From: JAFEDN01 sp963832945
Lineage (GTDB): Bacteria; Pseudomonadota; Gammaproteobacteria; Coxiellales; Coxiellaceae
Assembly: GCA_963832945.1 (NCBI GenBank)
Contig: CAWHVV010000010.1
Location: 248,001 to 312,000, forward strand
Length of the DNA stretch: 64,000 nucleotides
Direction of reading: 5' to 3'
Positions 9,439 to 18,900 of this stretch are shown here, piece after piece. The stretch's first letter is position 1, and each line of letters begins with the position of its first letter. A model generated the notes under the pieces. It did no database searches. It was not told where the DNA came from and worked only from the letters and a program-made list of their open reading frames with translations. Position numbers and translations under genes: made by a program.

Positions 9439-11527
9439 AACAACAACAACGAAAAAATCTCGATCAACTCTGCGTCAATACTCTGCGGACGTTATCCATC
9501 GACGCCGTGCAAAAAGCCGATAGCGGACATCCGGGTTTGCCGCTCGACGCCGCGCCCATGGCGTATGTTTTATGGACGCGTTTTCTCAAACATAATCCGG
9601 TTAATCCGCAATGGTATGACCGCGACCGTTTCGTGCTTTCCGCGGGCCATGGTTCCATGTTGCTTTACAGTTTGCTGCATCTCACCGGATACCCATTGCC
9701 ATTGGAACAAATTAAACAGTTCCGGCAATGGGGAAGTATGACCCCAGGCCATCCGGAAAGTGAACTGACGCCCGGGGTTGAGGTCACTACCGGGCCATTG
9801 GGACAGGGCTTTGCCAATGGCGTGGGCATGGCGATTGCGGAAGCTTATTTAGCGGCGCGCTTTAACCGCCCAGGTTTTAAGCTGATCAATCATTTTACCT
9901 ACTCAATCGTCAGCGACGGTGATTTAATGGAAGGCGTCGCCGCTGAAGCCGCCTCACTCGCCGGACATTTAAAACTGGGTAAATTGATTTATCTGTATGA
10001 TAATAATCACATTACGCTGTCCGCTTCGACCCATCTGCATTTCACTGAAAATTGCCAGCAGCGGTTTAACTCTTATGGTTGGCATACACAAGTTATCGAA
10101 GATGGTAATGATCTGCAGGCGATCGATCATGCGATCGAAGCGGCGCGCCAGGAAACTGCAGCGGCCCTCGTTAATCCTGATTAAAACCCATATCGGTTAT
10201 GGTTCTCCGCATAAACAGGATACGTTTGAAGCGCACGGCTCGCCGCTGGGGTCCGAAGAAGTGAAATTAACCAAACAGTCTTTGGGATGGCCGCTTAAAC
10301 CTGAATTTTATATTCCAAAAAAAGCGGAACAACATTTTCGCAAGGCGATTATGGATGGTAAAAAAGCAGAAAAAGCCTGGAATGATAAATTGACAGCCTA
10401 CAAAAAAAAATATCCCGGATTGAGCGCGGAACTCCATCAATTTATCCAGTAACGAATTAACCAAAAACTGGCATGAGAACATTCCGAAATTTCCCGCCGA
10501 CGCCAAGGGCATGGCTACCCGCGAAGCATCGGGAAAAGTGATGCAGGCCATTAATCCTGCCCTTCCCGGTTTCATTGGCGGATCTGCTGATTTAAATCCA
10601 TCCACTAAAACAGCGTTGATCAATTTCGGTAATTTTCAAACTCCGCAAACCGACCATGGTGATTTACAGGGATCGTTGGACGGCGGCTGGAATTATGCGG
10701 GACGCAATATATTTTATGGCGTGCGGGAACATGCCATGGGCGCCATATCCAATGGGCTGGCCAGTTTCGGCGGTATCATTCCTTTTACCGCGACTTTTCT
10801 GATTTTTTCCGATTATATGCGACCGCCTATGCGGCTGGCGGCGCTCATGCGGCGTCAGGTGATTTATGTATTCACTCACGATAGTCTGGCATTAGGTGAA
10901 GATGGCCCCACCCATCAGGCTGTGGAACAACTGGCCAATCTTCGCGCTGTTCCGCAATTAGTGGTGATACGGCCCGCTGACGCCAATGAAACCGCGGTGG
11001 CATGGCGGGTAGCCATAGAAACACGCCACAATCCGGTCGCTTTAGTATCTGACCCGTCAGGCCGTCCCCACTCTGAACCGCAAGGAATTTTCTCCGGCGA
11101 AGGGGCTTAGGCGCGGAGCTTATATTTTCGCGGATGCGCCGGAAGGTAAACCGTCCATCATTTTGATTGCCAGCGGGTCGGAAGTCGGTTTAATCGTAGA
11201 GGCGCGAAAAAAATTACAGGAACAGAAAATCGCGGTACGCATTGTTTCCATGCCGAGCTGGGAATTATTTGCTGCGCAGCCGCAAAAATATCGCGATTCT
11301 GTTTTACCGCCGTCAGTTCCCTTACGGCTCGCAGTGGAAGCCGGCGTCTCGCAGGGCTGGGAGCGTTATATTGGCGATCGCGGCGACATCATTAGCGTGG
11401 AAAAATTTGGCGCATCACGCACCGGGTCCGGAGGTCATGCAGCCACTATGGTTTCACTGTGGAAAACGTGTGCAATCGCGCCTCAGCATTATTGAAAAAA
11501 AACCATTTAGGAGAAGATTATTTATGA
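9435..11527 (+). CDS. tkt: Transketolase, several frameshifts
   Basis: Thiamine-diphosphate enzyme that moves two-carbon units between sugar phosphates in the non-oxidative pentose phosphate pathway. The first 250 residues are clean: SIDAVQKADSGHPGLPLDAA, HGSMLLYSLLHLTGY, GPLGQGFANGVGMAIAEAYL, and the ThDP site SDGDLMEGVAAEAASLAG near residue 155. Later frames give GGSADLNPSTKT, IFYGVREHAMGAISNGLA, THDSLALGEDGPTHQ and the C-terminal SGSEVGLIVEARKKL. Frame changes lie near 10165, 10450, 11105, 11415 and 11445. I place the stop at 11525-11527, where the conserved GFTVENV tail reads through to a TGA that overlaps the tal start. Confidence 0.82.
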
Positions 11528-12631
11528 AAACCAATCCTTTGAAAAAATTGACAGAGCTCGGCCAGTCGATCTGGCTGGATTTTATCAATCGTGATTTGAT
11601 TACCAGCGGTAAACTTCAGCAATTAATTGAAGAAGACGGCTTGCGCGGACTGACTTCCAATCCTTCCATTTTTGAAAAAGCTTTTTCTGAAAGTAATGAT
11701 TACGATCAAGACTATTCGTGCATTAATAAAAGAAACCAGGAACATTAACAACATCTATGAAACGCTTGCGCTGCGCGATGTCCGCGATGCTGCGGATAAA
11801 TTTCGTCCGCTCTATCGACCAGACTTCAGGTCAGGACGGTTATGCCAGTATGGAAGTCAATCCGCATCTGGCGCGAGATACGAAAGGAACTATCGCGGAA
11901 GGGCGGCGACTGTGGAAAGAGCTTGATCGCCCCAATGTTTTAATTAAAGTTCCCGGCACCCGCGAAGGGTTGCCGGCAATTACTCAGTTGATCAGCGAAG
12001 GCATTAATGTGAATGTCACTCTGCTGTTTGGTGTGCCGCGCTATCAAAAAGTAGCCGAAGCGTATATGGCCGGCCTGGAAGCGCGGGCTGCGCAAGGGCG
12101 AAGCCGTCAACATCCCATCGCTTCGGTGGCCAGTTTTTTCCTAAGCCGGATTGACGTTTTGCTGGATCCCATTCTGGAAAAACAGGCTCCCAAAAATTAT
12201 CAGGGACAAACCGCCATCGCTTCCGCAAAAATGGCATACCAATTATTTAATGAAATCATCGATAGCGACCGCTTTAAAAAACTGGCTGAAAAAGGCGCCC
12301 AGGCGCAACGGCTGCTCTGGGCCAGCACCAGCACCAAAAATCCAGCCTATAGTGATGTAAAATACGTTGAAGCGTTGATCGGCAAAAACACGGTCAATAC
12401 CCTTCCCATGGAAACCCTCGAAGCTTACCGTGACCACGGTAATCCCAAACCGGAGCTTGGACCAGAATATCGCAGAAGCGAAAGAAATTTTTGAACAGTT
12501 ACCCAAATTGGGCATCAATCATGGACAAAATCACCCAACAGCTTGAAGACGAGGGCGTGGAGAAATTTGCCAAATCTTTTGATCAACTCAGCGCAGCTTT
12601 GAAAAACAAATGTGACAGCGGCTCCCGCTGA
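11524..12631 (+). CDS. tal: Transaldolase, frameshifts near both ends
   Basis: Transfers a dihydroxyacetone unit between sugar phosphates and completes the non-oxidative pentose phosphate pathway. Motifs: LTSNPSIFEKAFSES near residue 45, the Schiff-base lysine in PNVLIKVPGTREGLPAI near 145, NVNVTLLFGVPRYQKVAEAY, VASFFLSRIDVLLDP and LLWASTSTKNPAYSDVKYV. It is the longer, Tal/TAL-PGI type (about 365 residues). Frames change near 11716, 11815, 12457 and 12520. The probable stop, TGA 12629-12631, lies inside the dispersed repeat that begins at 12612, so the last few codons come from the repeat. Confidence 0.83.
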
Positions 12632-12775
12632 GTACAGCGGTAGCCGCTTCCTGTTTTGATCCTGCGCTCGGCGAAGCCGATGCTCGGAATGAAGGGGGAG
12701 GAGCGCTGCGCAACTCCCCCTTGCGATCCCCCATAGCGTAGGGCATTTTCTGCGAAAAATATTTATATTCTAGTT
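12612..12775 (+). repeat. Dispersed ~160-bp intergenic repeat, copy 1
   Basis: GC-rich block containing CCTGCGCTCGGCG, CGATGCTCGGAATGAAGGGG, CTCCCCCTTGCGATCCCCCA and TTTTCTGCGAAAAATATTTA in this order. The same ordered segments occur in reverse orientation at 45608-45760 and 47085-47253, and in part at 47904-47965. It has internal dyads (AGCGGCT..AGCGGTAGCCGCT and GGGGGAG..CTCCCCC), so it could form a multi-hairpin RNA or DNA structure. It carries no ORF and overlaps the tal 3' end. It resembles REP/MITE-type intergenic elements. Confidence 0.8.
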
Positions 12776-12803
12776 CATTTCCGCGTGCAGCGGGGTAACT
12801 CCT

Positions 12804-13946
12804 TCAAGGGTCTGATGCATAATGAACGGTAATAAGAGCATGTTTAATCAGGGGATCGATTAGCCGGTAATTACCGCTCGGCGTTTTCTCAATAAAATCC
12901 TGCTGTTCAAGCACTTTGAGTGCCTGAACAATAGAGCTGCTGGTTAATTGCAGACGTTGTTGATTTTCATGGGAAGAAAGCTTTTGATCGTTACCGAGTG
13001 CGATGGTTTCCAGTAATTTTCTTTGTGTATGCGTTCTCGCCGATAAAATTTCACGAATATCTTTCTGATTTAAATTGACGTATTCTTGCCAAGTGGTTTT
13101 GATTTCTTGCAGGGTGGGTGGTTTTTCTTCAAATTTTACCCATATTTCAAAGCAGAACGCATACACATATCGAGGATGGCATTCGGTTAAACTCAGAATT
13201 TCATCGATTACAGCTTGATCTATTTTGGCTTTAAATGTTTTCTCAGCTATTTTCTGTAAATAAATATGATAATATTTGGCGTCAATTCGTCCTAAATTGA
13301 TTTCATCGCAGAGACCGAATAGAGGATTTTTATTGTTCTTAAATCTTTTTTTTAAAAGACTTCGGCTACTTCCAGAAAAAATAAATGAGACTCGCTCACT
13401 CTCCTGGGCAAAATGTCTGATGGCGCCTTCAATTGCTTTGGCCACTTTGGTTTCCGAAATTTCTTGAAATTCATCAATAAATATAACGGCTTTTAACTTT
13501 TTTTCGAGCAGAATGTATTCAAGGGCATTTAAGACATCTAAAATATTATCAGCGGGCGTTTTGATGTTTTGGGGTATTAATTCCAACTTGAGCCCTTTTA
13601 ATCCGATAGTCCATTTTTTATTGGATTTCGTAAAGTAATTTTGCAGCGATTTAATCCATTGTTCCGGTTTTTTGGAAGTTTTTTGAATAATCGCTTCAAC
13701 ACCGGATATAATTTTTTGTCCGATATCATACTCATCTACCGCAACAAATAAGTCAATTTCAGTAAAGGGGAATGCACATTGAGCAATAGCCTTTTTTGCC
13801 AAACTAGACTTACCATATCTTCTAGGAGCCAGAATTAGAGTATGAACCCCTCCCTTGAGGTTATTAATAAGTCTTTTTAAAGGTTCCTCGCGGTTAAAAA
13901 ATTGGTCCCCTTGAGCAATCCCTTTAGGAAAATAACGACGATGCAT
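12804..13946 (-). CDS. AAA-family ATPase with C-terminal winged-helix-like region (COG1672 type)
   Basis: About 380 residues. Walker A is LAPRRYGKSSLAKKA near residue 41 and Walker B is KAVIFIDEFQEIS near 155, with sensor region VSFIFSGSSRSLLKK near 190. The C-terminus (about 305-380) reads as a winged helix, LTSSSIVQALKVLEQQDFIEK. This is the archaeal-type ATPase/STAND-like family (PF01637/COG1672), often found next to mobile elements; the precise role is unknown. I prefer ATG 13946 (MHRRYFPKG) to the upstream ATG 13964, because the latter lies inside a perfect palindrome and lacks a ribosome site. The frame is intact. Confidence 0.75.
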   Translation of the reverse strand: MHRRYFPKGIAQGDQFFNREEPLKRLINNLKGGVHTLILAPRRYGKSSLAKKAIAQCAFPFTEIDLFVAVDEYDIGQKIISGVEAIIQKTSKKPEQWIKSLQNYFTKSNKKWTIGLKGLKLELIPQNIKTPADNILDVLNALEYILLEKKLKAVIFIDEFQEISETKVAKAIEGAIRHFAQESERVSFIFSGSSRSLLKKRFKNNKNPLFGLCDEINLGRIDAKYYHIYLQKIAEKTFKAKIDQAVIDEILSLTECHPRYVYAFCFEIWVKFEEKPPTLQEIKTTWQEYVNLNQKDIREILSARTHTQRKLLETIALGNDQKLSSHENQQRLQLTSSSIVQALKVLEQQDFIEKTPSGNYRLIDPLIKHALITVHYASDP

Positions 13947-13953
13947 AAATTTT

Positions 13954-13999
13954 CTCAAAATCATTTAAGTTAAAGCATTTTAACTTAAATGATTTTGAG
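13954..13999. promoter_or_regulatory. Perfect 21-bp inverted repeat upstream of the ATPase gene
   Basis: CTCAAAATCATTTAAGTTAAA (13954-13974) and its exact reverse complement (13979-13999) are separated by GCAT. It sits just upstream of, or overlaps, the ATPase start. It could be an operator for a dimeric regulator or a hairpin. It has no T-run of a classical terminator for the plus strand, and its AT content makes it a weak RNA hairpin, so an operator-like role is inferred. Confidence 0.5.
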
Positions 14000-14039
14000 T
14001 TTCAACCGGCTTTAAATGTACAAAATGTACATACCGTTT

Positions 14040-14122
14040 CAATTTAATTCTGACCGATTGATTCAGACTTCCGATCCCCTCTCCCACTTGTGGGAGAGGG
14101 GGAATCGGTCAGAATTAAATTG
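14040..14122. repeat. 83-bp inverted-repeat element with 20-bp ends
   Basis: CAATTTAATTCTGACCGATT at 14040-14059 is matched exactly in inverse at 14103-14122. An inner dyad, CCCCTCTCCCAC/TTGT/GTGGGAGAGGGG-like, lies between them. A related end, CAACTAATTCTGACCGG, occurs at 24840-24856 next to the IS1380-like gene. It looks like a small non-autonomous element or its remnant. It lies in the otherwise gene-free 13965-14189 stretch. Confidence 0.6.
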
Positions 14123-14189
14123 ACATTCCCGGAATTTTCGCGTATATAAAGCAAAAAGCATAATACACGAAACTTATAAAAGGTTAATC

Positions 14190-14357
14190 ATGAAAAACAG
14201 TATAGACGTTATAAAATCGGCCCTGCAACTTATTCCTGCCCAATTACCTGCCGAAATTCCCGAGATAATATTGAATAAGGCTTATCAACAGCTCATTCAG
14301 AAGCACGATATATTTTCGTTAGACAGACTGGTAAATTCCCTGACCAGTGAGGAATGA
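14190..14357 (+). CDS. Short ORF, probably the true N-terminus of the following protein
   Basis: Fifty-five residues starting MKNSIDVIKSALQLIPAQ, preceded by AAAAGG at good spacing. It ends TSEE-stop 10 bases inside the next ORF, which itself begins with GTG and has no convincing ribosome site. The simplest reading is one gene (14190-15900) split by a one-base frameshift near 14350. A short leader ORF coupled to the next gene is the alternative. No known domain is recognised. Confidence 0.5.
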   Translation: MKNSIDVIKSALQLIPAQLPAEIPEIILNKAYQQLIQKHDIFSLDRLVNSLTSEE

Positions 14358-15900
14358 AATAGATTTTTCCAGTGCTCAATTTATTTTGAATCATCCTGTT
14401 AAAATAAGTCAGTATCGCCGCTGTCCTGAACAGTTGGTACAGAAGGCCAAAACGGGGTCTTTTGAGTTTCTCTTCTATCCAGTCAAAGGAAAAAACAAAG
14501 AAACTCAGTTCATCATTATAGCTTTAATGTTTTTATTAAGAACCTGGAAAACATTACAAAAACGATATCATATAAATTCTTCAAAAAAACTCGATGAGAA
14601 AAACCAGGAAATCGCAGAAATTAATTTTAGAGTTAACAATAGATTTAATTTTAAAACACTGACTGATCTTCTCGGAGACCTTGCGCAACTTAAGGAAGTA
14701 ACGATGGGCATGGACCCCTATAATAACGTCATTAATCCTCGATACGACAGGCTATTTAAAAAAAATAATGAAAATATAGTATTATTTAGAGAAATACCCG
14801 AAATTTATAAAAAATTATATGAATATAAGCAAAGTAACAGCGTACGGCCTGTTTTTATTCAAATGAAGGGGAGCCCGCGGCAACTCAGTGTGGGGGAAGG
14901 AGATTCCAAACTTGAGTTATCTCACGATCAGTGGGTGAAAGATTCTCAGAAGAAAAGTTTTAGAAGATATCTGGTAAGAGCCATTACTCCTCAGGAGCGT
15001 GGAATTATCGCAGAGGCTATTTTTTTTAATGAAAATATAATTTTGATTCCACCCACTGAAGTCAATAGAGAATACCTGAAAGATTTTAAAGAAAATAAAC
15101 ATCGATCTTCTTTAAGATGTAAAGATGATTATGACCTGGCCAACAGTTTTAAAGATCCCGAAGTAAAGAGCGGTTTATTGGTACTCGACGGCAAGAATAA
15201 ATTTGCTTTTTGTTGCAGCGATACCCTGAAGGAAGCACAAATATTATCAAATCGGCGTAAATCGTTTATAAATGATGGTCAGACATATGTTCAGTATATT
15301 CAGGGTAATGGCCAGGCTCTCCCCGGATGGGAAGTTCAGGGCGGAGGCCAAATCATCATTGATTGCGGCCTGATCCCACAAGACGTTAAGATCATTGCCG
15401 TTAGAGCCAATTTTGCCAATCCTACTTTTCTGGATGATTTTCGCTCTAATACCGCTCTGAAAATAAAATGGGTGAGCTACCGTAATCATGAAGTTCATCT
15501 CAGCAAACTACCAATCAGTGCAATTATAGCCTGGCGGTCCAATGCGTCATCAGCATGGCTTAATATTAAAAAAATTACAGCGCCTTTATATAGACAAAAA
15601 AGGACGACGCATGAGCAGCCCCTTGTTTCCGAGGCTATAAAAAAATTAGAGAGGCAACTGCCTATAAAAATTCAATTGGAACAAAAAATAGAGCCTAAAT
15701 CCGAATGCATGAATATTCCGAAGATAACTTTGCCTCCGGCAAATAGCCAGGGTTACATCAAGAAAAACTCAAAACGTAAGTTTGGGATAGTTGAAAATGG
15801 CGCTTTGAATTTTATGCAACAAAACAATAAAAAAATTAAACAATCTCCGAATGAATTCCCTCAGGATGCAAACGGAGGTTTCAACTGTTATTATAGGTAG
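14347..15900 (+). CDS. Uncharacterised 517-residue protein, candidate effector
   Basis: No family recognised. The protein is lysine- and asparagine-rich and AT-rich in codon use, unlike the carbohydrate genes to the left. It has no signal peptide or membrane segment. The central part has a compact-looking segment, SGLLVLDGKNKFAFCCSD, then GWEVQGGGQIIIDCGLIPQD around residues 275-345. The C-terminal 90 residues are low-complexity with basic clusters (KKNSKRKFG, NNKKIKQ) that could act as nuclear localisation signals. It is followed by the OTU-domain gene in the same orientation 55 bases on, so the two may be co-expressed. An effector role is inferred from context only. Confidence 0.55.
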   Translation: MRNEIDFSSAQFILNHPVKISQYRRCPEQLVQKAKTGSFEFLFYPVKGKNKETQFIIIALMFLLRTWKTLQKRYHINSSKKLDEKNQEIAEINFRVNNRFNFKTLTDLLGDLAQLKEVTMGMDPYNNVINPRYDRLFKKNNENIVLFREIPEIYKKLYEYKQSNSVRPVFIQMKGSPRQLSVGEGDSKLELSHDQWVKDSQKKSFRRYLVRAITPQERGIIAEAIFFNENIILIPPTEVNREYLKDFKENKHRSSLRCKDDYDLANSFKDPEVKSGLLVLDGKNKFAFCCSDTLKEAQILSNRRKSFINDGQTYVQYIQGNGQALPGWEVQGGGQIIIDCGLIPQDVKIIAVRANFANPTFLDDFRSNTALKIKWVSYRNHEVHLSKLPISAIIAWRSNASSAWLNIKKITAPLYRQKRTTHEQPLVSEAIKKLERQLPIKIQLEQKIEPKSECMNIPKITLPPANSQGYIKKNSKRKFGIVENGALNFMQQNNKKIKQSPNEFPQDANGGFNCYYR

Positions 15901-15907
15901 TACAGTG

Positions 15908-15930
15908 TATACTCAATCGTTTTGAGTATA
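15908..15930. repeat. Short palindrome related to the 54.3-kb inverted-repeat element
   Basis: TATACTCAA/TCGTT/TTGAGTATA between the 517-residue gene and the OTU gene. Its right half, AATCGTTTTGAGTATA, is identical to the right tip of the element at 54326-54510, so it may be a decayed or internally deleted copy. Confidence 0.5.
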
Positions 15931-15955
15931 ATTTGGGAAAAATTAAGGATTTTTT

Positions 15956-18900
15956 ATGAAAAATTTCAAAGAATCCATAGCTGGATTATTGGAACAAATG
16001 GACTATCTAATACAGTCAGTCGCTGACGAAAAGGAATCGACTGATTTAGCATTTAAAGATTTACTGCTCCTGCTTTCGGCTTTACTCGACTCAATTAAAG
16101 AAAAAATTATTATCGAACAGGAAGAAATTAAAAAGATACTCAATAAAGTAAAACCCATAACGGACCATTTGGTAAAGAGAAAACATATCAGTAAAGCCAG
16201 ACAGTATCACGATGAGGTGATTAGTCTATGCAAAGATTTAAATATTAATGAGCTTAAATCCATAGAATCCGACCATCATTTAAGCATTTCAAAATTAAAT
16301 ATCAGTCCGGATATTATTGTAACCCATGAATTTATCGAGGAAAAAGAAAACATTGATGATTTTCTGGATAAATTGAATCATTTTTGCCAGGCTGCTTCGA
16401 TACACCAGAAAAATGAAGAAAAATCCGGGGAAAATGAAATTTCCACATTAAAACTAAAATTAATAAACGCGGCAAATATTCAGTTAGTCAATTTATATCC
16501 GATACCGGATGAACCTGTTGAAAAAAAAGCAGTTCAGCTTCAACAAAAGGCAATTGAAAATATAATCTTTCAATCGGCAAAGCCAGAAAATAAAGCCGCG
16601 GGTTGTCATTTTATTTATCGTCTTATTCAAAAAACCCTAAAAACTAAATGTTATGATGTGGAATGGAAGAAAAATTTATTATGCTGTTTGTTTTATGCCT
16701 ATCAACTGCGTAAACCAGATTCCGATGAAAAAGAGGACTGGAAAATACACCGGATTCAACTAAAAGAAAGCCGTGAGAAACTGAACCAGCAATTTAGCGA
16801 CGGACATTTAGTGGGAATCGATACTGAAAAAAGAATCGCCGCCGCAATTCATTACAGCGAAGCCGTTAAAAAATTATTACAGGATATAGCCACAAGGTGT
16901 ACAAATTTAATATATCCGCCGCCAGGGGCATTTGAATTCTGTCTTGTGGCGTTAGGCTCAATAACCCGCAAGGAATTGCTCCCTTACTCGGATTTGGAAT
17001 GCTTATTGCTCACGAGCGACAGAAAGGATGCGGATTGGGAATCCCAAAAAGCATCCCCGGCGGCAAAATATTTAGAAATATGGTTTAAGCTTTTTCAATT
17101 TTATATCGTCAGCTTTGGCGAGAGCCTGGAAGCGAAACCCGGCTTTCGCCTGGACGGTTATTGCGACAAAACCGGTTTAACTAACCTGCGACTAATAAAA
17201 GGTAATCCGTGTAACCCTGAATTTCGTAAAACCGTCGGTAGCGTTATTGAAGCCCTACATTTCGCAACGCAGGACCAGGCCTCATCAACCACGAATAAGG
17301 CATACACAGATCCTTATTCATTATATTCCCTGCTCAGTCCTGATTACATCCACGGCAATGATCAAATGAAGCTATTTAACGACTATCATAAAAAAATTCA
17401 GGAGCTAACAGAGGATTCCCAAGAAAAATTTTCACAAAAAATAGCTATATCGCAATTAAAAATGTTTAATCAACTTTATCAGAAAATAAATGATGATGAT
17501 CTGGAAAAAACAACTTCACTTAACATTAAACAGCATTATTGGCAGTTACTCATTTATCCTTTGTATTCATTAACTTTATACCACAATCTGATCAAATTTT
17601 ATGATTCCAAAAATACTCATCCGCCAAAAAGTACCGCCGATATCATTTCCCTGTTAGAGAAAAATAAACTTTTTAAACCTGAGGAAGCGAAAAAATTTCA
17701 AATTATTTTATCCGATCTTTATCAAATCCGGTTTAAATTGCATCAAAACGCCGAATTCCAGAAAGAATCTTATGATTCAAAATCCGAAATTATTTTAGAA
17801 AAGGCTGATTTAGAAAATCTGGATAGTATAAAAAATAAATTTTTAAAAGAATTTTACAATGCCATCGCCGCATTTTTGAAAACAAAATTATGGTCATTGA
17901 AACCTTTACCAAGATCTTATGAAGATATGCTTGAAATCTGGAAAAATGATAAAGAAAAGTATGATGCGGAAACAAAATCCCAAAATGAAAAAATAAAAAC
18001 TTTAGAAAAACAAATGGGACAACAGATAAAAGAGTCAACGATATCAATAACGCCCGTTTATTATATCCTTGCGGATTATTCAGATAAATATTCACTGTCT
18101 GTCGAGTTGGAAAAAAAAACTGATTCAACTTGTCGGCTGCAATCCTATATTATCGCTTATTTAGATGACCAAAAGCGCCTTATGCTTTGGAGCATGTTGT
18201 ATAGCTATGGCAAAAAAACATATAACTCTGAATACTCGATAGAAATATTAACAAGAAACTCCGTCAATCAAAAATCCTCGCCGCCAAAAATTGAATCAAG
18301 AAAAAAACAGGAATTAAGGCCAATGAAAACCGAGGGAAATGGTGACTGCCCGTTTCATGCCGTTTTAGGAGAATGGAACGAATCCAAAAAAAAATATATT
18401 TGCGCAGAGTTAGAAAAACATCGAGAGAAAGTAGAAACTGAAATCTGCAAAATCGTGGAAAATAAAGAAGAATGTAAACCGCTGCAGGACCTGGTAATAG
18501 CGGGTATAAAAGCAGCGATCATGGATGGGATATTTCCGGGAACTCATTCTAACATCCTGCTAAAATCTTGGCGGGAATTTGAAGAAAATCAGAAGAATTC
18601 AAAGGGCTGGGATAAATTTCACGGAGAACTTAAAAAATACCCTGATATCATGGATTTTATTAATAAACATGGATCATCATCAAGCGAATTCGAGTCATCC
18701 AAATATCATGTCGCGTTAACTAAAGAAGACAAAATATTAAAAGCAATGATTCTTTCATTGAAGGATTTAGAGACTGCCCGTTGTGCTTATGATTTGGAGC
18801 GGAGTCAGGGATTTGACTGGAATTCTAATTTGAATGCGGAAATAAAAAAAGAATATGGGCGGTATATTGGTAAAAAAGGAACATGGATGTTACCTCATGA

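Noticed and set aside
5096..12631. Programmed frameshifting or recoding as the cause of the many frame changes
   Set aside because: Changes go in both directions, lack a shared slippery site plus structure, occur up to six times in one gene, and are absent from neighbouring long genes.
12804..13964. Defence-system ATPase (e.g. AVAST/STAND sensor)
   Set aside because: The protein has only the ATPase and winged helix, no effector domain or repeat sensor, and no defence partner genes adjacent.
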